Source of the DNA: Elysia marginata
Taxonomy: Eukaryota; Mollusca; Gastropoda; Plakobranchidae
NCBI GenBank assembly: GCA_019649035.1
Contig: BMAT01004800.1
Location: 4,743-46,601, forward strand
DNA: 41,859 nucleotides
Direction: 5' to 3'
Shown: one piece after another, positions 1-10,397 of the stretch
How the letters are laid out: each line of letters opens with the position of its first letter
How positions within the stretch are numbered: the stretch's first letter is position 1
Program-made: the position numbers and the translations under genes
Notes under the pieces: generated by a model
The model's database searches: none
What the model was told of the DNA's origin: nothing
What the model saw: only the letters and a program-made list of their open reading frames with translations

Positions 1-962
1 GTGAACAATACTGACATACTAAAAAGAAAAAACAACTATTCCAGCACATGAACCAAGGTTAATTTGTAACAAAGATAGTCATTCATTGGAAATGTATGGT
101 CATTAAACAATTCTATCAGTAACAGGATGCTAGAAAAAAAATTCGTACACCATCATAAAAAATGTATCTGGTTAATACAGTTGTAGTGCTGGGTAAAATT
201 TTTTGCATCCAATGTATAGAAGTGGCAAAGGAGGTGCGACCGAAATTGTACGCACAGGCTGTGCGGGAAGGACCTGCCCTCAAATATTTTAAACGAACCG
301 GTAGATTACAAGGTGATAATCAAATTGAATCTTGAGTTTGTGAGACATGCAGACTGTGCAGGCTTTTGTAAGATGGGGGTAAAGAATTGAAACATAACAA
401 ATAATTATAAAAAATGGCTCGATAGACTTCTTTGATAAAAGGAATCAGGTTTTGGTGAATGCCTATATATTGAGATATGTTAGGGCTGCATGTGTTATTA
501 GCACCAGGGCCTTTTATTTCTATGGAAAACACCTGTAGGCCAAATGTATTCCAATTAAATAAATATATTTTTGCTAGCGAAATAAATTTTTAGGGTTGAA
601 ACTAATTCCCTGTGTAGGTGTTTTATAAATTATACTCAAACATGAAATAAGAAGTAAATTGCTACCCAAATGCTCTAAAATAACTTCTTTTGCGGGGTAA
701 TTTTCAAAAAATTTGGGGGGCAGCATGCCCCTGGACCCCCCTAGAAAAGCCCCGCCTTTGGCGGTCGCATCATCTGTTACTCAATGCCAGTAAATTTCTC
801 TATGATCAAGGATGGGCTAGGCCTAACCGAACCAACGAAGAATGCGGGAAAACTGAAGTGAAATATACTTTATCATGATTTGTGGAAAAAATGGTTAACT
901 AGAACATCGAGTCAGTTAAACAACAATTTTGTAAGTTTACCTGACTTCCCCACTCTTTACAG
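1..962 (+). other. Non-coding upstream region, probably a 5'-UTR intron ending at 962
   Basis: No convincing exon is visible here. A pyrimidine-rich tract ends in a good 3' splice site (AG at 961-962) 47 bases before the start codon at 1010. The first coding exon therefore probably begins at 963, with a non-coding first exon and the promoter further upstream, perhaps outside the window. A GC-rich patch lies at about 700-770; the rest is AT-rich. Confidence 0.45.
700..772. repeat. GC-rich, hairpin-forming patch, probable interspersed repeat fragment
   Basis: In otherwise AT-rich DNA there is a short block of G runs followed by C runs: six Gs, a GCATGC core, then CCCC and CCCCCC. It can fold on itself. 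Such abrupt composition change usually marks a piece of an interspersed element. I could not assign a family. An open frame across it looks incidental. Confidence 0.3.
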
Positions 963-1009
963 AAATGTATACAAATTATATTTTTAAATGATCTATCTGT
1001 GCTGCCAGA

Positions 1010-4000
1010 ATGCCGCGGGCAAAGAAAAGAACACCCAGGAAGTCATCTTTGTCCAAAGATGTATCTGAAGAAAGTGTGGCAGAGGAATCTTCAGTTGGAC
1101 AGGAATGTGATGAAAGTATGAATCAAAATAATGAAAATGGTGACAAGGAAGAAAAAAGTACTGAAATTGACTCAGTTGATGATCAAGAAAAAATGGAAGA
1201 AGCACAGCAGAAAGAGGAAGAAATGGCAACAGCCAATGAAGAGACTGAAATGGAAAGTTCAGAGCATCTAGAGAAAAAAATGGATGAGCTTGAAGAGCAC
1301 ACTGAGAACCAAGAGCATGAAAAGACTGAGGGGGAAGATGAAATGAGTGAGAGTAAGGATGAAAAACAGGTGGATTCAACAAAGGAAGAAGTCAGCCCTG
1401 AAGAAATTCAAGTCACACCTTACTTGCCTCACACTATTCCAGATGTCACAGATAACAAATTAAAAGGTATTGTTTGTTTTTTTATTTATATAACTTCTTG
1501 TTTTTCACAGAGCAAGTTAGCTTGAATGAAAATCTTTTGATAAGCCCTTCATTCATTCTTGTAACTTAAAAGACAAGTAAAAGTACTCCGGATCCTATAC
1601 ACCTGTTAGATAGTTGCCCTTGCCTATTGTTACTCTTTAGTTCTACTCAAATTCATTCCAAAGCACTAAGAGTCTCATGTCATTTTCAGCTTTAGTATAT
1701 TAAATATTATTTAATTTGAAGAAAAACAAATTGTTTAAATTCAGAAATAAAAGTTTAAATTCTTTGTTGTTGCACAGGTCAGGTGCTCCTGTGAGATGCT
1801 ACATAATTACAACATAATATTCATTTCACAGAAAAGTGGGAGTGGCACATGCGAATCTATCCCATTGATCAAAGTGACATAAGGAGATGTGTTTTGGATT
1901 CAGTGTCAAAAATAGCTCAGGAGACTTGGTACTACATTGACAAAAATAACTATGGAATGGGGTAAGTGTTGAGGTTTAACGGGAAACTTGAAGAAGCACA
2001 GTGACATTTTGTCTATCCGTATTATATTTAAACTTGCGTAAAAACATGATTCTGCAAGTATTTTTTTTTTTTAAGGAGGGCGCAAGGACCACAGTAGTGG
2101 TGTATTTGGGCTATTTGAATGTTAAACATTGATTTTACATTTTTCAGTCTATTTAGGCATATGTCTTGCAACCAGTCAAAGAATGAGTCTCAAGTCAAAA
2201 TTGAAAAGTAGTAAGATAGTAATATTACAGAAAAGCTTATTTCCTCTACTTCCAAACACAACAAACATGAAGCTCAATCATGCTTCTTTGTGAAGTTAAA
2301 ACATTTGAAGTTGGCAGAGTTAGATCTTGAGAAATTTCAGAAAGGGGAAAAATTGTTTAAAATTTAGACTTGTAGTATAAAGCTGCAAAGACCTCAGCAT
2401 CCATACCCATTAAAATTTAACACATGAAACCTGAAATTTTAACTTGAATCAGGTGTGAAAACTTCAGAAATGCTTTTAGCGTCAGTACCAAAAATTTAAA
2501 AAGTTGACCTCTGAACCCCGCCTAAACTTTTGAAATTCTATATATCTCAAAACTAGGCCGCTTGACTTACAACTCATTTGGATAGAATGTGAAACATATC
2601 TTCTAAGACAATTTCAAGGCAAATGGAAAACCCATTTTTAGTATACAAGCTCTATCTTAAAAATTTTCCTTGAAAGGTTCAGGGAGGTTGATTTACTCAA
2701 AGTCAGCAATTTGTTTTGCAATGTACAGTACTGAGAGCATCAATTTTCTTTGGTCATTGTCAACTATTATTTTTATCATCATTTTCAAGATCAAACTGTC
2801 TAACCATGAACTTTGTGCAGGATACCAAAAAAGTAACAAATGTAGTTTACAAGGAATTTCTTGATATTTAAATTTGAAATGAAGTTATTTTTGTGCTGAA
2901 GAATTTAATTTTTGTTTGTTTTGTTTTTTTGCGCACAATCTATCTTAAATCAGCCTTTAAAAAAATTAGATTGTCACTTGATATTGTATTTTTAGTATTT
3001 CAATTAACTGGTGTTTACAAATGTGGTATACATTTTCAGGTCTTATGATCTTTGCATGAGAAGTTTTACTGATACAGCAATGGTGATGTTGAAGACCCTG
3101 AGGGCTCCAATGTTGTACCGTTATGTAACTGTAGAGGTCTCCAGGAGAGCCAAAAGTGCTGCTGAGATTGAGAAAATCAAACAGAACCACCCTCTCCCAC
3201 CAGAGGGGTCAAGCAAGGAAGAGAGCGGAGATTCAGAAGATCGCATTGAGGAGGCCATTGAAAAGCTGCCATATACTGAAGTAGTTGAATCAGGTAACTT
3301 GTTATGTCTTTACGTCATTATTTTTGGCAGTAACATTCACTCATTCAGGGTACTGGATTTCCAGCTTATTTGAAACTATTTGCTTCTCTATCGAATACAG
3401 TGGAAAGTGAGTACTGGGCTAATTGAGCAAAGCTCTCACATTCTCAGATACTATAAAACTAGCAAATTTACCCAGTTAAGGCTTTTAATGCCTGTCTTAA
3501 ATTGACATCCTCAAGACTAAAGGGATGCTCCACAAATAATAGTTTTGAGGGAAGGGCACAAAAGTAACTAAATGTAATTTACTAGAATGCAATGTAATTG
3601 AAAATATTAAATAATTGAATTACAAGAATGCACTGCAGAGTTGGCAACCCATGCCTATATTAATTTTTTTTTTTTTGTCTATTGTACTGCATACAAATTA
3701 TTATATTATATTATTACAGTTTTAATAAAACTCTCCTTTCCTTTAGTCTTGTAGTGCTATTTTAGCTGTGAGCTCCTTAATTCACAAATTTTGTGCAAAA
3801 TCATGTCATGCTGTTGCCTTCCTTCTCCCTTCCTGTTTCACAGTCTCAGATTGGTAATTGCCTTCCAATGTTGGCTAGATCTTTACCGCCTCAGCAATGT
3901 TCATATGGAAATAAGCTTTTTACGCAAAACCGATGTCTAAAACATTATTGAAAATGTTTTCAAAGTATTGAGTAGTAAGGCTGAAATGGCAGTTCAAATA

Positions 4001-7000
4001 AATTCTTGTTGTTGCCATCTGATGATTAAGCAAAAATTTAACCAAAGATGGCCAACTTATAAATGAATAACATCTTAAGCAAAAAAGTATTTTGCAGACC
4101 TAGTTCATGTTGAGTTTCCATCAATGTGTTAATTTGTATATGTGGGCAAGAAAATGTTAGTCATTTAAATATTATTTTGGAATATGTCTTATTGGTTATT
4201 TTTTATTTTTTTATTTTATTAGCAACACTGCATCTGGACTACTATCACACAATCCAATGTGACAAGGTCAAAGGTAAGTCTGAGCACAAATTTTATGCTT
4301 AACAAGTATTCAAGTGCTTTTCCCCACAATCCGTTTGACATAACTGCTTTCTCTAAAGAATTGGAAAGACCATGACCACATGAATGGTCTAATAGTAAAG
4401 TAATTAATCCTTTATTGAATTGCATCAGGAGGAAGAGAAAATAGAGGGGAAAAGACCAAGAGTCTTTCTCAGGTACATGGAACAGCTGTAGAGAAATCAT
4501 ACTTAATTTATCTTGAAAATTTAATTCTAATGTTGATGCTGTTGTGCATCTGCGTATGAGCTGAACTGATTTAATCTATGTCTATTATATGGAGATCATT
4601 GCTCTTCAGGGCTGATGAGTCCCTGCTTTTCATTCACTTCAATATGATTTTGTATTCAATCACAGAAGAAAGAAAACACTACCAACATCTCACATTTAAT
4701 TTCAGGCAAGGAGAAGAAACGCTCTCTGTATGTGAAATATTTACCAGAATGCACATCAAAAGAGCTGCTCAAAGTGCTCTTTCCAGTTGCCATTAATTTG
4801 GACATCATATCGACCGGGGCAGGTCGAAGGTGAGTAATGGGCGGCAGTGTCAGGGCGCAGTGAGTCGGTGAGAGATCCGCCCTGCTGCCCTGAATGAAAC
4901 TGGCCAATCCCGTGGAAATCTCACCATGAAGTACAACCATCCAGTGCCGCAGACAAAGGCACTTTGATGTTTACTGTGGGTATATATCTATTTGCACTTT
5001 GTTAAAGAAAGGCTTCTGTTTTACATTGAACCACATGGTCAATAGATATTTTAGTTATGCTTTTTATAGACTTTGGGTTTTTTTTTTGTTGTTGTTGTTT
5101 TTTTTTCCCAACAATGTCCTTTTTGCTCTCACATGAAGAGCAAAACAGCATCAACATGTGGCCGCTGCTCCATACAAACATCTTCACCTTGAAGAAACTA
5201 ACTATAGCTTCAGATTTTCTATTTCTTTACCATGTTTTCACAGAGTTCAGCCAGTAATGGGCTTAGCCTAGGACAAAGCAAGCAGATATTAAGAGAATTG
5301 CGCTTTTCTTTACTATAATTGATTCCACTGTGTACTTGATCCTGACTTCCAGGGTTGGTGACTTGGATGTGGCCAGTGAAGATAATCTTCGCGGTGTGAT
5401 CCAGGCCTATGTAACTGTGTACATCAATGGATGCAAGAATATAGGCTTTGGTTGGAAGGAAGGTAAGTATGTTTGCCTTTTGCCATAAGCTCAGTGCACC
5501 TATACAACTATTATTGAATGTATGGGCTGGATTTAGAAGACTGGAAATCTTGTTTTCATGGATTATTATTTGAAATTTTAGTATTATGTTCTTTTCCATT
5601 TAAAAATCATGGCCTTGGCATGTCACAGGCATGTGGAATATTTGTTCAAATCACATGGCAACCAAATCTTTTAAACAAATAATTAAATAGTTTTATATAT
5701 ATATGTATATACTAACAGATAATTGAAACTCAAAGACCAAAAAAGTTTTTGATGTTACAGTTTGAGCTTATTCATAACAAGAAACTTGAATCAAATATTT
5801 TTTTTGTAGTGTTTGTTAATTCACATCCTACTTGGTCTAAAACCATTTCCTGTTCCCTCCAGATGAAGAATTTAATGGGGGTTTTTTTTACATTCACAAA
5901 AATTGCAATGTTTATTTTTTTGCTTATTTTTTCTAGCACAACATGTTTTTTGAAACAAACATGTGAAATCATTGATTTCACCGCAATAGCTTCTTTGTTG
6001 TCTTCCTATGGTTTAAAAATTTCCCCACTAAATTAAGTACTGCTGAAAATTTTTTAGATCTAGATATTAGCCTCAGAGATTGATAAAGCGCTAGGTTAAG
6101 AAACAATTGATGTATCAAATTGTTTCTAGAAAATTACATGGACCACTTTCATTAGGAGTCAAATCTAGATCTGCATTGCCAATATTGGATTGGCCATGGA
6201 TGTCATCACAGTGAAAATCAAGAAACTGAAAGTGAATGGTCCCTTGTGTGTTTTTTTTTTTAATTGCAATTATTTGAAAAGTTATGGGTCAATTCCGGGA
6301 AATCTTGCATACAAAAAATGGTTAAACAACTTTTATCTAGGAATGCGCCTACTATTGGTGCATAGTTATAGAGGTTATGGAGACAGGTTGGTGATGTGGC
6401 AAGATCAAATGAATGAGCGGCGGTTGAAAGTGATTTACTACCTCAGTCAAGAGCACTCTTCTTGTAAATTGAAAATAACTCTTTGAACACCGAACAGTTT
6501 GGGGAAAAAATAAATTGAGTGGAAAAGTGGCTACTGTTGTAGTGATAATGGATTGAATTCTTATTGTTCTGAAACATTTTCTTGTTATCTTTTGCAATTT
6601 TGACAGGGGACTTAGATGATGGTGTAACAAACCCAGTGTCACCCCAGGAGTCCCCCTGGGAACTACTACCACGAGAAGACGAAGTAGCTTTTGAGGCTGT
6701 TCCCGAAATAGCAGAAGATAGTGTTGTTCAGTACCGAAAACGGAAACGTGACATGGAAATTCAACACAGGCGAGCGGCAGAGATGCAAATGAGGCACAAC
6801 AGAGGGGAGAGAAGAAGAGAAACTCGCTGGGATAGCAATGCAGGAAATGTTCCTCCACCGGGAGCAGAAATAGTTCATCTTCAAAGGGCCATGAATGCCA
6901 AAATCCAGAACCAGCTAGCACTACTTCATGCCGTTGGAGATAGACCTCCTCGCCCTCCTCGCGGCCCCCCAGCCCCGCCAGGCTTGATGGGAGGTCCACC

Positions 7001-10000
7001 AGACCTGCACCTAAGGCCAATGGGTCCAGTTGGAATGAGGGACAGAAAGCGGGATAGGTTTGAAAGGGACCGGATTGACATGGAAATGCCAGGCAGACGA
7101 AGAGATTTCCCACCATTTGGGCCTGGAAGGATGGGACCCCCAGAGCGAGAAATGAGAGGACGGCCAGACTTCTTGCCTAGAGATAGAGATAGGATGTTTG
7201 AAGGAGGCAGGGGCAGAGGACCACCTATGGGGATGTACAACCGAGGAGGCAGGTTTGATAGAGGAGACTCTGAAAGAGGACGGCCATTTGGAGGACGAAT
7301 TGGGGGCGGCGACAGTCGAGGGCGCGGATTTGATTTTCATCCAAGAGGAGGAGGACAATTTGATCACATTGGTCGTGGCCGGGGTGGTTTTGAGTCTAGA
7401 GGTCGAGGTAGGGGAGGAGAAGCATTTGGTCAAAAAGGAATGGGGAGGGGTGGTCCCCCGGATAGGGCAAGGGATCATGCAAACAACAAGGTGGATAGGC
7501 CTCCAGCTCAAAGTAAAGAAGGTGGACCTGTAGAGCGTATCCAGAACCGGGACCAGAGATCTGGTGGTAGAGGAGGGAGCAGGAGCAAGCCATTAGGTCA
7601 TGGTTTTTCAAGCAATGTTGAGAAACCAGGGGACAGTCACCGAACACTGACTCAAGTCACAATATCAGGTGAGAGTCAGGGAGGCAACAAAAGTTTTGGG
7701 CAGGGTAATTCTGTTCGACAAGGTGGGTTTGGTAATCGAAATAGTAATCAGATTAGCAGGGGCAATGATTACAGCAATCAAAGAGGCACTTCTGGGGACA
7801 AAAGATCTTTTCAAGGCCAAAACAGGGGTTTTGGATCTCAGAATCAAAGAAGTTTTGGAGGTAATCAAAACCAGCAAAGCACTTATGGTTCCCAAAGTCG
7901 TCAGAGCAGTTTTGGTTCACCCCTAAACCGCCAAGGAAATGTTGGACCTCCCCAAAGTCAAAATCAAAGCTTGGGCAACTCGCAAATACAGAGCAGCTTT
8001 GGGTCGCCCCAGAACCAGCAAAGAGGTTATGGTGGATCTCAGGCTCAGACCAATTATGGATCATCAGGATACCAACAGTCTGGCTTTGGCTCAACAGGAA
8101 ACCAGGGTAATTATGGTTCTGTAGGAAATCAGTCGACAAGCTATCCCTCCTCTGTGAACCAGCAGAATAGTTATAGCTCCTCTATCAACCAGCTAAATAG
8201 CTTTGGTTCATCAAATCAACAGTCTGTTGATACCTCCCAAAACCAGCAGCTCTCATATGGGTCCAATCAACAAAATTATAGTAATCAGCAAAGCAACTAT
8301 GGTACCATTCAAAATGCTTCAGCTCTACAATCAAGTTATAACACCATGCAGTCCCAGGGCTATGGCAGTCAGCAGAGTTTTGGAGCACAGCAGCAATCTC
8401 AAAGCTCCTACGGTAGTTACAACACCCAACAGCAGCAGGGATACAATACCATGCAACAACAAAATTATAACACATCTCAGAGCTATGATACCCAGCAGCA
8501 AACCTACGGAAGCCAGTTATATGGAACACAGCAGCAACAACAGACCGGCTACTCCACAGCTGGAACCTATGATTGGAGTCAGCAAGCCATGTCCGCTGGA
8601 ACTAACAACAGTGCCACCAGCGACTACTCTCAGAGCTCCCTAAGTAGTAGCCAGCAGACACAGCAGCAGGACTACAGTGCCTACTCTACTGCCTACCCTG
8701 GCTATGGTGGAACTGCTCTTCCCAGTGCTGCCAGTGGCTATGGTGCAGACACTGCCTTTGCCAACCAGGGGCTGTACAGTGCCTCCCAAGGAAGTCAGTC
8801 ACTTGAGTGAGTATTTTTTTTTCTTTTTGCTTTTTTTTAGTACATTTTTTTAATGTCAAGGAATTAATGCCGGAGAAAAGAAAAATAGAGAGAAAAAGAG
8901 AGAGAGAGAAGTAGTTGCCCCCCTTCTATAGTTTTGATATTTTTTTTTATGTTTTGCTATAGATTCTCTTATTTGGCTTGTCTTTTTAAGACAAATGTGT
9001 GTGAGATAGGTGTTAGAATTTTTCATGGGTGAATGAAAAAGTTATTATAAATTATTCATGATTAACCCGTATGCCCGGTTAACCGGGCAAGGGCAATAAT
9101 TCCTTTATACCGTATGCCCGCTAGACCGGGCAGCCACACCTCCTCCGATTTGGTTGGTCTTTAATAGTCCAATGAAGAAAAATAAGCACATTTTCCCCTG
9201 AATGACTGTAAAGAAGTGAAAGTAGACTCTGAAGAAATGAAAGTAAACATAACAGAAGCTAGTTCATGTCGTTTTTCTTCAAGTTTTGTGAAGTTTTTAA
9301 GTAGGAAGCGATCTATGAAACCAGGGTCTTCTGGTGCTGAACAGCCTAGAATTTTAGCTGAACAGGCCAGAGAAATGCTTTTTGATCTTGATGAGGAATT
9401 TGAGTTAGATGATTATAATTATCCAGAGAGTCTGTTAGTTCTTGTGATGAACCTGGCGATTCTGACTCTAGTAGCTCAGATAGATCTAGACCTACAGTAG
9501 TAGTGTTGCTGATTCTAGACCTGTAGACCTAGGTAGGCTTATGTCAAGAGAGGCTCTACATGCTAGTCAGGCTGGCACAACAGTGTGGAGTATTGGAAAT
9601 AAATGTAAGCTAAAACATTACTATTTTGTATCATTTCAGGACACTTTGAGTGAAGAATGTACATAAATATGACACTTGATCTTACTATGCCACAATATAG
9701 CCAAATTTCCTCTGGGAGGCCAGGTGGAGGTGCTGTTTGGGTGCAGGGGGCTAGGGTTCAAAGGGTTAAGACACCTACTACTCTTCTATTGTCGACGTTG
9801 TATATGCAGAAGTACATAATGAAAATTTCTATTTATGCGAGAAAAGATGTTTACTTTTGTAAAGTTTTACAGTTTTATTGGATAATATAAAGTGAACTTC
9901 AGGGCAGCTCAGATCTTTGACTTGCTTGTAACTGATAGTAACAAATTTTTAATAGCACAAGTGAATTTAACATTTTAAGGTGTCCTTTGTTACACTTGGG

Positions 10001-10397
10001 AAAGAAAGAATCAAACATATTTTTTTCAATTTAAACCTTTGAGAGATAGATCTTTGTCTATTTCTTACAAAATGCCCCTCAATAAGATGAATCCTGTGGT
10101 ATTCCTTGTCATCATTATGGAAAAGTCATTTGAACAACTTGTGAGTTGTGGATGCAGTGAGTGACATAAATGATTTAAAAGCAATTATGTATGCTTTTCA
10201 ATATTTTTTCAAAGTGCTATGTACTTTACTTATCTCTCTTCTTTCTAACTCTCCAGCACAGTGCAGTTTGTAAATATACATCTTCTATATTTTTCAGCCC
10301 ATATGGAAATTATAGTGCCACTGATGGTTATGGTACAAGCAATCAACAATCTGGTTTGGGAACCTACAATTATGCTCAGTACCAAGGCAATGCTTAA
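1010..10397 (+). CDS. Predicted RNA-binding protein: acidic N-terminus, two RRM-like segments, RGG boxes, QGSY-rich prion-like C-terminus (FET-like composition)
   Basis: Eight coding exons: 1010-1466, 1832-1961, 3040-3293, 4223-4273, 4706-4829, 5353-5462, 6607-8806 and 10298-10397. All introns are GT-AG, with phases 1,2,1,1,2,1,2; the sum is 3426 nt, 1141 residues plus TAA. Residues 1-12 are basic (possible nuclear signal). Residues 13-145 are very rich in Glu and Lys. Residues about 157-233 fit an RRM strand-helix pattern (MRIYPI as strand 1, SYDLCMRSF as strand 3). Residues about 303-375 fit a second (LYVKYLP as RNP2, QAYVTVY near RNP1). A basic patch KRKR lies at 420-423 and a proline-rich stretch at 490-500. 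Repeated RGG/RGRG occupies about 575-700. About 737-1105 is dominated by Q, G, S, Y and N with SYG, NYG and FGS repeats. Such regions in FUS, EWS, TAF15 and hnRNPs bind RNA and drive condensates, so a role in RNA processing or granules is inferred. FET proteins carry the prion-like part first; here it is last. I do not recognise the orthologue. The start is the first ATG after the 962 splice site. Confidence 0.88.
1467..4705 (+). other. Introns 1-4 of the RNA-binding protein gene
   Basis: Introns 1467-1831, 1962-3039, 3294-4222 and 4274-4705 separate small exons that encode the RRM-like segments. They are AT-rich with long T runs before the acceptors. I saw no mobile element or RNA gene in them. 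Open frames at 2670-2864 and 4219-4500 have no recognisable content and are taken as chance. Confidence 0.6.
4839..4890 (+). promoter_or_regulatory. GC-rich hairpin just downstream of the exon 5 donor site
   Basis: The donor GTGAGT begins at 4830. Nine bases on, GGGCGGCAG (4839-4847) can pair with CTGCTGCCC (4882-4890) using one G-U pair. AGGGCG (4852-4857) can pair with CGCCCT (4878-4883), leaving a loop of about 20 bases; the two pairings share bases 4882-4883, so one would give way at the junction. The block is much richer in GC than the surrounding intron. It could modulate use of this 5' splice site or be the relic of an inserted repeat; neither is shown. Confidence 0.35.
5463..6606 (+). 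other. Intron 6 of the RNA-binding protein gene
   Basis: This 1.1-kb AT-rich intron precedes the long RGG/QGSY exon. It starts GTAAGT and ends TTTTGACAG. There is a small perfect stem at about 6101-6127 (GAAACAATT and AATTGTTTC). No exon or element is recognised. Confidence 0.6.
8880..8911. repeat. GA-rich simple repeat
   Basis: A purine tract of AGAG units lies about 75 bases into intron 7, right after T-rich sequence at the donor. Low-complexity sequence only. Confidence 0.55.
9062..9769 (+). mobile_element. piggyBac-type DNA transposon, internally deleted and decayed, in intron 7
   Basis: The element lies between two TTAA sites (9062-9065 and 9766-9769). Ends are CCCGTATGCCCGG on the left and GGGTTCAAAGGG on the right, so both termini read CCC inward, as expected for piggyBac elements that target TTAA. 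A frame at 9216-9500 has the feel of a piggyBac transposase N-terminus: basic and Ser-rich start, then RILAEQAREMLF and an acidic stretch. It then drifts out of frame into a Ser/Asp-rich part and stops. The DDE catalytic core is absent, so the copy is not autonomous. Just inside the left end are an 18-bp perfect palindrome (9072-9089) and a near copy (9115-9132). The family call rests on TTAA, the CCC ends and transposase-like composition. Confidence 0.6.

Noticed and set aside
690-878. 62-codon frame
   Set aside because: Crosses the GC-rich patch in probable intron sequence; no domain and no splice support.
993-1382. 129-codon frame on the - strand opposite exon 1
   Set aside because: Antisense of a GAA/GAG-rich exon gives Phe/Leu/Ser-rich frames by default.
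6352-7511. Long frames on the - strand opposite the RGG exon (254, 166 and 104 codons)
   Set aside because: They mirror the biased codons of the real exon on the + strand; no splice sites, domains or independent start context support them.
7198-8643. Alternative + frames inside exon 7 (111, 85, 61 and 146 codons)
   Set aside because: Products of the repetitive Gly/Arg/Gln-coding sequence; the frame that splices to both neighbours is the real one.
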